64,000 bases of DNA from Gammaproteobacteria bacterium (GTDB lineage Bacteria; Pseudomonadota; Gammaproteobacteria; Pseudomonadales; Pseudohongiellaceae): NCBI GenBank assembly GCA_009692305.1, contig SHZK01000008.1, forward strand, positions 36,441-100,440. The letters run 5' to 3'. A program made the position numbers and the translations under genes. Numbering within the stretch: position 1 is the stretch's first letter; every line of letters starts with the position of its first letter. Positions 18,017 through 26,156 of this stretch are shown piece after piece. Under the pieces are notes generated by a model. It saw only the letters and a list, made by a program, of their open reading frames with translations. It had not been told where the DNA came from and searched no databases.

Positions 18017-18892
18017 ATGTCACGCATTAATATCCCTTCAGTAGAGCAATCTCCCACTGCATCCCGGCCCTTATTGGACGCCGTCAAAAAGCAGCTCGGC
18101 GTGGTGCCGAATCTAATGAAAGTGATCGGTAATAGCCCGGCAGCCCTGGAAGGCTACCTGTCGCTGAACGGCGCGGTCGCCAAAGGCAAATTGAACGCGC
18201 AAATGCGTGAGCGTATCGCCCTGGCGGTATTGGCCGCCATCGACCGCCGCTGGCCTGAGTTTGAAACCCACGTGCAACAAGCTCTCGCACACCCCAACCT
18301 GGATAGTCGAATTTATTTCGATCTTACCCTAGCTTATAATACGGCACAGCTCTATGAACCCGCCACTCGCATGCTCGAATTGGCGATTCGCTATGACCCG
18401 GAGTCGGTCGAGATTCGAAGACTCGCTATGATGGTGAGCATATTGAGTCGCGACTATGACTTCACTCTTAAAGCGGCGGAGGATTTTAGAGCGTTGAACG
18501 GAAATGACAATGCCTACCATGTCTACCGCGCAACTGCCTTGCATTTTCTGGATCGGGAAATGGAATCCATCGCCGACCTGGACGCGGTAGGCGATGATTT
18601 AAATACTGAGGATGTTGGATTTTATCCCTTCTATGGCTATCTGTTTTGTCGCCGCGGTGAGGTAGCAAAAGCTGAGGCGCTTGCCCTGCAACAGCAGCTT
18701 TTTAATCAAGCATCTTTAATGATGGGCTGCAGACTGGGCAGCGGGAATCTCGATAGTGTGTTTGATTTTTTGGAATTCATGATGCAAACCGGTATCGTAA
18801 TTCCGGATTTGGGTGAAGCTCTCGATGAACTCAGGGCAGCCCCGCGTTATGCAGCAATTAAAGCTTATCTCAATTTGCCGGAACCCTACTAA
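18017..18892 (+). CDS. Chimera: truncated AhpD-like N-terminus fused to TPR-like C-terminus
   Basis: Residues 1 to about 71 match the start of AhpD-like carboxymuconolactone-decarboxylase-family proteins (LLDAVKKQLGVVPNLMKVIG, then NSPAALEGYLSLNGA and QMRERIALAV). The part that should follow, with the CxxC redox motif, is absent. From about residue 72 the sequence changes to tetratricopeptide-like helices (DLTLAYNTAQLYEPATRMLE; ALHFLDREMESIADL) that resemble the C-terminus of a longer TPR protein. The frame is open through the junction near 18230. AAGGAG precedes the ATG. The AhpD half can no longer do redox chemistry, so the product is probably a deletion artefact. The divergent LysR was presumably the original regulator of the intact ahpD-like gene. 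Confidence 0.75.
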   Translation: MSRINIPSVEQSPTASRPLLDAVKKQLGVVPNLMKVIGNSPAALEGYLSLNGAVAKGKLNAQMRERIALAVLAAIDRRWPEFETHVQQALAHPNLDSRIYFDLTLAYNTAQLYEPATRMLELAIRYDPESVEIRRLAMMVSILSRDYDFTLKAAEDFRALNGNDNAYHVYRATALHFLDREMESIADLDAVGDDLNTEDVGFYPFYGYLFCRRGEVAKAEALALQQQLFNQASLMMGCRLGSGNLDSVFDFLEFMMQTGIVIPDLGEALDELRAAPRYAAIKAYLNLPEPY

Positions 18893-19004
18893 ATTTCAAT
18901 AGTTTTGCAGGCAATGAATCAAAGCCAATACCAAGGACAAAAGGTATTTCTGAAGCGGATCAGATTCACTGTTGGCGGGTGAACAACGTCCATCGCCAGA
19001 ATCA

Positions 19005-19730
19005 CTAGGATATAAGCTTCATATCGTCATCCCACTGCGCCGGAATATCCCGGCGTGACTGATCCACACACTTCGCCAGCCATTCCGCTTCGTAAGCAAC
19101 ACCATGTCGTTGCAACACGGCCGCAGGCACACCGTCCCAAACATTTGGCGTATTGCCCTGATAGCCTAAATCCTTAAAACCAGCGGCTGTTGTGTAATAT
19201 CCGGTGAGAGTCAGATTTCGCATCAGGGCAAAGAAGCTGATGCCGGCTTGCAACTGCGCATCGGTAACATCCGGATAGGCGATGCGATCACAAACAGTCA
19301 GGCGCTGCGCTTCGGTGATGTTGATAAAGTCGGCACCGAAATGTTCTATCGCATACACATCCAGCCAGGCGATGCCACCACGAATCGGCAATTTAAAATT
19401 TGTCCTGTCCTTCACGATGAATTCGACAAAGTCCGGCAGACCAGCATCCAGTGCGCCACCATTGGCATGATCTGACGGCAGTATAATGTCGCACAGGACG
19501 GCGATCGTTAGCAGCTCATGTTCCCGGAAATAGGACTCTTGCATGAGTTCCGCATCGGTCTGCATTTCAACTGCGGTGCGCCCATAGGAGTAGCTGTCTG
19601 GCAAGGCAGTCCAATTCATGCGCGCGGCGGCACCAGTGCTGGTGGCACATCCGGTGCTCGCGATAATTCCGCCAGCAAGCGGTGCCAGCAACAAGGACTT
19701 CAGGGTTTCGCGTCGATTCAGAGTTTTCAT
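19005..19730 (-). CDS. Gluconate 2-dehydrogenase subunit 3 family protein (LacC-like)
   Basis: The 241-residue protein has a twin-arginine signal LNRRETLKSLLLAPL followed by a Cys in ASTGCA, so it may be a Tat-exported lipoprotein. The body (ELLTIAVLCDIILPSD, GLPDFVEFI, GIAWLDVYA) fits the small subunit of membrane-associated flavin dehydrogenases. Small subunits of this type pair with a GMC flavoprotein, and here the GMC gene ends 12 bases upstream on the same strand. By analogy with glucoside 3-dehydrogenase, it would help export the flavoprotein and anchor it. Confidence 0.85.
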   Translation of the reverse strand: MKTLNRRETLKSLLLAPLAGGIIASTGCATSTGAAARMNWTALPDSYSYGRTAVEMQTDAELMQESYFREHELLTIAVLCDIILPSDHANGGALDAGLPDFVEFIVKDRTNFKLPIRGGIAWLDVYAIEHFGADFINITEAQRLTVCDRIAYPDVTDAQLQAGISFFALMRNLTLTGYYTTAAGFKDLGYQGNTPNVWDGVPAAVLQRHGVAYEAEWLAKCVDQSRRDIPAQWDDDMKLIS

Positions 19731-19742
19731 GGGCGCCGTCAG

Positions 19743-21449
19743 CTAGAGATTCTGTTGTTTGATTTGATCGACAATGTAGTCACAGGTGCGCCAGGACAAA
19801 GCCATGATCGTCCAGGTTGGGTTCTTGTCAGCTTGCGAGACGAAAGTGCCAGCATCCACCACGAACACATTGTCGGCATCGTGCAGTTGCCCATATTCAT
19901 TCGTCACCGAGCTGCGTGCATCCATGCCCATGCGCGTGGTGCCAACTTCATGAATAATTTCACCGGGTTTGGTCAGCCCGTAATCCTGATCCGCGCCAGG
20001 TTTAGTGCCGAGCAGGATTCCGCCCGAGGCCTCTAACAATTCTTCCATAAAATCCTGCATATGGCGTGCCTGCTTGATCTCATGTTCCGTCCAGTGATAA
20101 TTGAAGCGCAGGACTGGAATGCCCCATTCGTCAACTACAGTCGGGTCCAGTTCGCAGTAGTTGTCATACTGCGGTACGCTTTCACCACGACAGGCGATGC
20201 TCAGGCGTGCCCCATAGAATTTGCGCACGTCATCGCGCAGCGCATTGCCATAACCACCGACGCGCTCACCCAGAAATTCATTGTACTGATTGACCGCGAA
20301 GCCGAAGCCATAAGCAGGCATGCCCATGCCGCCGCCAATTTCCAGATGATAACCGCGGGGAAAATCCAGATTCTTGTTGTCCAGCCACCACGGTGTGTAC
20401 ACATGCATGCCTTCCACACCGTCTTCGTTGTACATGTCCCGGTTCATCAAATCGGGCAGGAAGGCGGCGCGGCTGGCGCCGGTGGAATCATGCAGATAGC
20501 GGCCCACATGGCCGCTGCTGTTGCCGAGACCATTTTCATGTTGCGGGCTTTTCGAGTTAAGCAGTATGCGCGCAGAACTGCAGGCAGAAGCAGCGAGTAC
20601 CACTATGCGACCTTGCAAGTGTTGCTCCTGTCGCGTTTCCTTGTTGATGAAGGCCACACCAGTGGCCTTGCCCTCGGCATTGGTAGTAACTTCGCGCACC
20701 ATAGAATTCGTGTAAAGATCGATCTGACCGCCCCTGAGCGCAGGATAGATCAACGCGGTAGTGGAAGAGAAATCGGCATGAATGGAACAGGCGCGGCTGC
20801 ATTGACCACAATAAAAACACACGCCACGTTCGTTGTTGATGCGCTTGGTCAGTATCGACTTGCGCGCAGGAATTACCGGGACATTTAGTTTGCGGGCACC
20901 GTTTATATAGAACAACTCATGCAGGCGCGGCTTCGGTGCCGGCAGAAAAAATCCGTCCGGGTCATTGTACAGACCTTCGTTTGACCCGAACACACCGATC
21001 AGTTTGTCGACCTTGTCGTAGTACGGCTTGACGTCGTCATAGCCAATGGGCCAGTTCTCGCCCAGACCGTCGATGTCCTTGCGCTGAAAATCCAGCGGCC
21101 CGAAACGCAGGGAAATTCGGCCCCAGTGATTGGTTCTACCACCCAGCATGCGCGCACGCCACCAGCGAAAGTCAGTGTCGCCCTTGTTGGTGAAGGGCTC
21201 GCCGTCCAGTTCCCAGCCACCGATGCAGGCATTGAAATCACCAAAGGGTCGCAGTCGTGTGCTCGCTCCGCGGCGCGGAGATTCCCAGGGATAACGCAGC
21301 TGCGTGCGCTGAGTGTCAGCGGCCGGGTCGTAATAGGCGCCGGCCTCTACCAGTGCCACCTTGAGACCGGCATTGGCAAGCTGATAAGTAGCCATGCCAC
21401 CGCCCGCCCCGGAGCCAACTATTATGATGTCGTATTGTTGCTGCGCCAT
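19743..21449 (-). CDS. GMC-family FAD-dependent oxidoreductase
   Basis: The 568-residue protein starts with the FAD-binding motif IIIVGSGAGGGMATYQL, has the second FAD segment MLGGRTNHWGRISLRF, a cysteine-rich loop CFYCGQCSRACS, and the C-terminal catalytic region with HEVGTTRMG and NPTWTIMALSWRTCDYI. It lacks its own signal peptide, as expected for a subunit exported together with a Tat partner. It is likely a periplasmic sugar or alcohol dehydrogenase acting with the subunit-3 protein downstream; no dedicated cytochrome gene is adjacent. It lies four bases after the Gfo/Idh gene. Confidence 0.9.
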   Translation of the reverse strand: MAQQQYDIIIVGSGAGGGMATYQLANAGLKVALVEAGAYYDPAADTQRTQLRYPWESPRRGASTRLRPFGDFNACIGGWELDGEPFTNKGDTDFRWWRARMLGGRTNHWGRISLRFGPLDFQRKDIDGLGENWPIGYDDVKPYYDKVDKLIGVFGSNEGLYNDPDGFFLPAPKPRLHELFYINGARKLNVPVIPARKSILTKRINNERGVCFYCGQCSRACSIHADFSSTTALIYPALRGGQIDLYTNSMVREVTTNAEGKATGVAFINKETRQEQHLQGRIVVLAASACSSARILLNSKSPQHENGLGNSSGHVGRYLHDSTGASRAAFLPDLMNRDMYNEDGVEGMHVYTPWWLDNKNLDFPRGYHLEIGGGMGMPAYGFGFAVNQYNEFLGERVGGYGNALRDDVRKFYGARLSIACRGESVPQYDNYCELDPTVVDEWGIPVLRFNYHWTEHEIKQARHMQDFMEELLEASGGILLGTKPGADQDYGLTKPGEIIHEVGTTRMGMDARSSVTNEYGQLHDADNVFVVDAGTFVSQADKNPTWTIMALSWRTCDYIVDQIKQQNL

Positions 21450-21452
21450 TGC

Positions 21453-22853
21453 TTAACCCAGACCAAATCCAGGCCGGTAGGGTTTATCCAGCAAGGTATT
21501 CGCTATGTCATCATTGGTGAACCGCATATTGCGGCCATCATAGTCCAGCACCATATGATCAACGGCGCGACGCACGGCAATATTGCCGAGCAACATCGTT
21601 TCGGTAAGCCGCGCAGAATAATCAAACCCGGAAGTGGTGAACTTGCTGCGATCCTTGATCGCATCGATCCATTCCTGATAAATCCCAGGAGATCTGGCTA
21701 GCGTCTTAGGTGGAGGAGTAGTTGCTAGCTGCCTGGTTTCTGGAATTAGAACCGGATTGCGACCATAGACACCGTGCATCAAGGTATTCTTGCTGCCTAC
21801 TATTAATACGCCGCCATCGTTATCACCCAGCTGCCGCCCGTTTTCCAGCAGCTCGGGACGTTGGGGCAGCAAGCCACCGTCGTACCAGGTCATCTTCACC
21901 GCTGCCCGCTTGGCATTGGCCGGAAACTCGAAATGAATCTTCGATGCGATGGGGAAAGTTTCAAATTCCCGGCCCCAGCGCGTGGAACTGGCAGATACCC
22001 TCGTGGGCAAATCCAGATCCAGCGCCCAGTAGGGATGATCGATAATGTGCGCGCCCATGTCGCCCACCACGCCGGTGCCAAAATCCACCCAGCCGCGCCA
22101 GTTAAACGGATGATAGACGCGATCCATATAAGGTCGCTGTGGTGCTGCGCCGAGCCACAGGTCCCAATCCATGCTTGGCGGAACCGGCATACTGCCTTCG
22201 GGTCTGGCAATCCCCTGCGGCCACACCGGTCGATTGGTCCAGCAATGGATTTCCAACACCTCGCCAAGCACACCACTGGCGACCCATTCGTTAATCACGC
22301 GGGCACCTTCGTCGGCATGACCCTGATTGCCCATCTGCGTCACAACATTGGTGGCGCGCGCACGCTCTGCCAGCAAACGCGCCTCGGCTACCGTATGGCA
22401 CAGGGGTTTTTGCACATACAAGTGCTTGCCCAAACCCATGGCATGGGTTGCGACCGGCGCATGCATATGGTCAGGAATGCTGACGAGCACGGCGTCAATT
22501 TCGGGTTCGTTGTCGAGCATCTCGCGATAGTCGCGATAGATTTTTACTTTTTCCCTGAAGGGCGCTGCGAACTCTTCCGCCAACGTGCTGGCGATTTTGG
22601 TGTCATCGATATCACAGATTGCATAGATATTTTCATGGGCCACCGAGCGGATATCAGTGGTGCCCTTGCCGGAAGCACCCACGGCCGCAATATTGATTTT
22701 ATCGCTGGGAGCGACATAGGCGGGGCCGCCAAGTACGTGTCGGGGGACAATCATGAAGGCCGAAGTGGCAGCGGCGGTCTTGAGAAATTTACGTCTTCCT
22801 AGACTGGTATCCGAAGTGTTCTTAAGGCTGGACTGGTCCGCATGTTTCGACAT
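21453..22853 (-). CDS. Tat-exported Gfo/Idh/MocA-family oxidoreductase
   Basis: A 466-residue NAD(P)-type sugar oxidoreductase with a Tat signal (LGRRKFLKTAAATSAFMIVP). The Rossmann part reads INIAAVGASGKGTTDI, with the characteristic VQKPLCHTVAEARLL (EKP-type motif) and DMGAHIIDHPYWALDL. Family members often hold a tightly bound nicotinamide cofactor, which would allow activity outside the cytoplasm. It leads the three-gene minus-strand cluster with the GMC and LacC-like genes, suggesting stepwise oxidation of a carbohydrate in the periplasm. The ATG at 22853 fits the Tat signal. Confidence 0.9.
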   Translation of the reverse strand: MSKHADQSSLKNTSDTSLGRRKFLKTAAATSAFMIVPRHVLGGPAYVAPSDKINIAAVGASGKGTTDIRSVAHENIYAICDIDDTKIASTLAEEFAAPFREKVKIYRDYREMLDNEPEIDAVLVSIPDHMHAPVATHAMGLGKHLYVQKPLCHTVAEARLLAERARATNVVTQMGNQGHADEGARVINEWVASGVLGEVLEIHCWTNRPVWPQGIARPEGSMPVPPSMDWDLWLGAAPQRPYMDRVYHPFNWRGWVDFGTGVVGDMGAHIIDHPYWALDLDLPTRVSASSTRWGREFETFPIASKIHFEFPANAKRAAVKMTWYDGGLLPQRPELLENGRQLGDNDGGVLIVGSKNTLMHGVYGRNPVLIPETRQLATTPPPKTLARSPGIYQEWIDAIKDRSKFTTSGFDYSARLTETMLLGNIAVRRAVDHMVLDYDGRNMRFTNDDIANTLLDKPYRPGFGLG

Positions 22854-23203
22854 GGATTCCCCCTGTTTTTATTGTTCGTTTGGGTCGCGGTGATACTGCT
22901 GCATGCTTGGTAGCGCTTATTGAGGGAGACTAGCATAACTTGATATTCCACAACCTGTTATTTCCAGTGGGTACTGGATGAATCAGACATGGGAGGAATC
23001 GAGTACTGCTGTTCGAGCTACGCTGTAATCGAACTCATCTTTGGTAATTAACCGCAAAAATCCCCACGCAAGCTGAGTCGGTTGCGGTTTTTTACCATTT
23101 CATTTCAGTTCAGTTCAGTTCCTATTCAGCCGCCAGCAACGAAACTGTGTGTGCGGTGAATGCAATAATTCATCGATACACATACAGAGCGGAGGTACCA
23201 TCC
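22854..23203. other. 350-base gap with orphan terminator-like hairpin
   Basis: No protein gene is recognisable. At 23050-23096 an AACCGCAA/TTGCGGTT stem is followed by TTTTTT on the plus strand, like a factor-independent terminator, yet no plus-strand gene lies upstream. A small RNA transcribed from around 22920 is possible; TTGAGG with ATATTC 17 bases later is only a weak promoter. At 23100-23125 there are three TCAGT-type tandem units. The promoter of the Gfo/Idh cluster should also be in this gap. Confidence 0.4.
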
Positions 23204-23638
23204 ATGACAACTGCATTAACCCGCACCCTGCTAATGGCTGCGTGCCTGCTTGGATTCGCCGCGAACGCAGGTGCGCGTGATCGCGACCATGATTGGGACG
23301 GCGGCTGGAAACTTGGACACGGGCATGACCACTATGGCATCTACCGGTTTGATGGCCGCGGTTGGCGACGCATGCCAGGTTCTGCCACCGCTGTCGGTGA
23401 CGGCTGGGTTATAGGTACCGATCGCAGAGGCGGCGGCTATGGCATCTATCGCTGGAGCGGTCGCGGCTGGAATCGGGTAGCTGGCGGCGCGGTCGATATC
23501 GGTGGCTCTTACGAACAGCCCTGGGTAATCAATAATCGCGGTGAGCAATTTTACTGGAATGGTTATGACTGGAGCGCTGATGGCGGTGGTTACCAACGCC
23601 ATGTAGACGACCGTCGCCATAACGATCGCCCCCGCTAA
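23204..23638 (+). CDS. Small secreted tectonin-like repeat protein
   Basis: The 144-residue protein has a perfect GGAGGT seven bases before its ATG and a signal peptide (TLLMAACLLGFAANAGA). The mature part contains two-and-a-half repeats of a tectonin/beta-propeller type: GIYRFDGRGWRRMPGSA, GIYRWSGRGWNRVAGGA and FYWNGYDWS, separated by GWVIGTDRRG and PWVINNRGEQ. It ends in a His/Arg/Asp-rich tail. Such repeats often bind sugars or lipopolysaccharide, but a full propeller needs more blades, so it would have to oligomerise. No close functional context. Confidence 0.75.
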   Translation: MTTALTRTLLMAACLLGFAANAGARDRDHDWDGGWKLGHGHDHYGIYRFDGRGWRRMPGSATAVGDGWVIGTDRRGGGYGIYRWSGRGWNRVAGGAVDIGGSYEQPWVINNRGEQFYWNGYDWSADGGGYQRHVDDRRHNDRPR

Positions 23639-23799
23639 CTGCGCGGCCGGGTCCAGTGAATTACAATGAAGTGAATAACAATGCAGTGACTAAAATAGCT
23701 GTGTATGAAATTGATGTAAAAATAGTAGGCAAACTCTTGTAACAGCATTTACAATTTAGTCGCCATTTTCCAAAAATCGCCACTTATACAGGAGTATTT

Positions 23800-23901
23800 A
23801 TGTCGAAAGGCCAAGACGCAAAGAAACAAGTCAAAAAGAAAGCGGAAAAAACCCTGAAAGAAAAACGCGCCGATAAAAAGGCAAAAAAATCCGGTAAGTA
23901 A
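23800..23901 (+). CDS. 33-residue lysine-rich small protein
   Basis: A short reading frame starts at an ATG preceded by AGGAG at five-base spacing and encodes 33 residues, 15 of them lysine (N-terminus MSKGQDAKKQ, C-terminus KKAKKSGK). A strong terminator hairpin begins 23 bases after the stop, which supports a discrete transcript. The charge suggests nucleic-acid or ribosome binding, but the function is unknown. Similar short Lys-rich open frames are, to my recollection, found in other gammaproteobacteria. Confidence 0.7.
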   Translation: MSKGQDAKKQVKKKAEKTLKEKRADKKAKKSGK

Positions 23902-23924
23902 GCAAGCGCATAAGACAGGCAAAT

Positions 23925-23967
23925 AAGGGGCCGGGGAGATTTTGAAAAGATCTCCCCGGCCCCTTTT
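23925..23967 (+). terminator. Strong factor-independent terminator
   Basis: A perfect 16-bp stem (AAGGGGCCGGGGAGAT and its complement at 23950-23965) with a nine-base loop, followed by a T-run. It lies just after the Lys-rich small gene and ends that transcript. Confidence 0.93.
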
Positions 23968-24062
23968 GCGTTCTGCTTCCGGTCCCTGACATTCACAAGT
24001 GCATTATTGTGTGGTCTACTGCTCCTCTACTTCCCCCCAAAAAAAACCAGAAGGTCAGTGCC

Positions 24063-25310
24063 ATGACAGCTTATTCCCGTCTGCCCAAAACCCGCCCCAA
24101 CAACTCCATACTCGCGCTGCTGCTGCTCGCCACTTTGTCAGTCAGCGAATTGGCAAGCGGTCAGTCCCATGCTGATGACGCCTGGGTGAGCACCTGGGCA
24201 ACGAGTCCCAGCACTTTGCTTGATGCAGACGAAGGCGTGCCGGAACTGAACAACCAGACGGTACGGCTGATCGTGCATACTTCGGCGGGTGGCAATAGCC
24301 TGCGACTGCGCCTGGCCAATTATCACGGCGATAAACCACTTGCGGTAGGCGCTGTCGCAGTTGCCTTGCAGAACGAGACCCATTCGATTCAGCCGGGCAG
24401 CAGCAAGCCGGTAACCTTTGGCGGCGCGGCCAATATTACGATTGCGCGCGGCGCGGTAGTTATCAGCGATCCGATCGCATTCCCGGTGCCGGCACTGACC
24501 AATCTCGCCGTGAGTATTTATGTGCCGGAAGCGAGCGGCTTCGTGACAGCACACCGCCTGTCGAACCAGACCAATTACATTTCCGCTACCGGCAATCATG
24601 TGAGCGCCACGGAACTCGCTAATGCTGCCGAATCTCCCGCCTGGAACCTGCTCACTGCCATCGACGTTATCAGCACTGACAGCTCCAGTACGATTGTGGT
24701 GGTCGGCGATTCCATCACCGATGGTTGGGGCTCTACTGACAGTGCCAATCAACGCTGGCCCGATCATTTCGCGCGCCGCCTGTTTGCTGACAACAGCATT
24801 CCGGATTTTGCCATCGCCAATGCCGGCATCAGCGGCAATCGCGTGACTACCGAAGGCTCACCCATGTTCGGTGAAAATCTGCAGGCTCGTTTCGAACGCG
24901 ATGCGCTCGCACTAAGTAACGTCAGTCATATGGTTATCATGGAAGGCATCAACGATATCGGCATGTCGGCGCGCGGCGGCGCACTGGTTTCTGCCGACGC
25001 TATCATGAGCGGCTACAGACAACTGATCGCACGGGCGCACTCACAAGGCATCAAGGTAATTGGCGCTACTCTCACTCCATATGAGGGTGCCGCGTATTAC
25101 ACACCCGAGGGCGAGCAGGTAAGGCAGGCCGTGAATGCCTTTATTCGTACCGGTGGCGTGTTCGATGGCGTGATTGATTTCGAGAAAGCGGTGCAGGACC
25201 CGGCCAATCCTGCGCGTATCCTGCCGGGCTTTACCGCTGACAACCTGCATCCAAATGATGAAGGTTATAAGGCAATGGCGGATATCATCGATCTGAATCT
25301 GTTTCGCTAG
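24063..25310 (+). CDS. Secreted SGNH/GDSL-family esterase
   Basis: A 415-residue exported hydrolase. A signal peptide (SILALLLLATLSVSELASG) precedes a ~180-residue beta-rich N-terminal domain (LRLRLANYHGDKPL, SDPIAFPVPALT). The SGNH domain then has block I VVVGDSITDGWG (Ser nucleophile), block II NAGISGNR (Gly), block III EGINDIG (Asn) and block V DNLHPNDEGY (Asp-His). Architecture and length fit the SGNH hydrolases that deacetylate plant or microbial polysaccharides. It stands alone on the plus strand; a hairpin with CAGATTCAGG/CCTGAGTCTG arms lies after the stop at 25331-25360. Confidence 0.9.
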   Translation: MTAYSRLPKTRPNNSILALLLLATLSVSELASGQSHADDAWVSTWATSPSTLLDADEGVPELNNQTVRLIVHTSAGGNSLRLRLANYHGDKPLAVGAVAVALQNETHSIQPGSSKPVTFGGAANITIARGAVVISDPIAFPVPALTNLAVSIYVPEASGFVTAHRLSNQTNYISATGNHVSATELANAAESPAWNLLTAIDVISTDSSSTIVVVGDSITDGWGSTDSANQRWPDHFARRLFADNSIPDFAIANAGISGNRVTTEGSPMFGENLQARFERDALALSNVSHMVIMEGINDIGMSARGGALVSADAIMSGYRQLIARAHSQGIKVIGATLTPYEGAAYYTPEGEQVRQAVNAFIRTGGVFDGVIDFEKAVQDPANPARILPGFTADNLHPNDEGYKAMADIIDLNLFR

Positions 25311-25375
25311 CTCCGGGGTTAATTGGCAGATTCAGGGCCGATCGGACCTGAGTCTGTTAACTGGCAGCCCCTGCA

Positions 25376-25969
25376 CTATTCAATCTTTTCCGGCTTTAAT
25401 GCGTCACGGAACTTGAGCACTTGCTCCTGGTAATTTTCGCTCTCCCCGAAGCCCAGGAATTGGTTGTAGCGGCTATGCGTGCCAACCACCTTGCGCGCGT
25501 GCTTGATCGGGCACCAATACTGTTCGGTGCGCGCAATGATCTCCCTCGCATAGGCAAGCACACCATTGCCGTAGCTACAGTACAGACAATTGAATTTCTC
25601 GATAGCATTGAGATAGGACAGCACGTGTCGGTCTATCACCACGTAATGGGAACGATTGACGCGGGCTACGTTGTAAAGGCGAAAACAAATGTGTTGGTAA
25701 ATTGTCATCGTGATGTCGATAAAGACCAACGGCACGATCATGCTGTAGATAAAAGGTATCGACACAATATTGCGCAACAGGGATGAGCGCAACTAGGGAA
25801 TAATTGCGACCCTCAGCCTGCGATGCGCCTCCTGCACCGAATTCTCAAATTTGATACGCGTGCCATCCAACCGGTACTGAAACTTCGTTTACTGCTGTTT
25901 GATCTCTTCAAGCAGCTGGTACTCGAGTTTGGCGATCTTATCGATGAGTTCGGTGAGCTTTGCTGACAT
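25376..25969 (-). pseudogene. Conserved hypothetical membrane protein with two in-frame stop codons
   Basis: One continuous reading frame runs from an ATG at 25969 to the stop at 25376, interrupted only by TAA (25889-25891) and TAG (25793-25795); there is no frameshift. The first segment is a coiled-coil-like helix (KLTELIDKIAKLEYQLLEEI), the second reads KFQYRLDGTRIKFENSVQEA, and the third has a membrane segment (IPFIYSMIVPLVFIDITMTI), then LNAIEKFNCLYCSYGNG and IIARTEQYWCPIKHARKVV. The last part, 138 residues, could still be made from a TTG right after the TAG. I recall intact proteins of this kind of about 190 residues, which would include all three segments. It is most simply a recently inactivated gene. 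Confidence 0.78.
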
Positions 25970-26156
25970 AGCCTGTTACCTGGGTCGTTGCATTGGACTT
26001 CAATATAGCAAACTCAGCGAGCCAGCGAACGTTAAATCCGGTTCATTTGGCAACCCTTGCCGCGAGATCGTGTCCGCTCTGGTTCGCCGAGAAACTTCTA
26101 GACTCACCCCATGAAGTGGCCTATGCTCGGTATAATTGGAATTGTGATCCACACAA

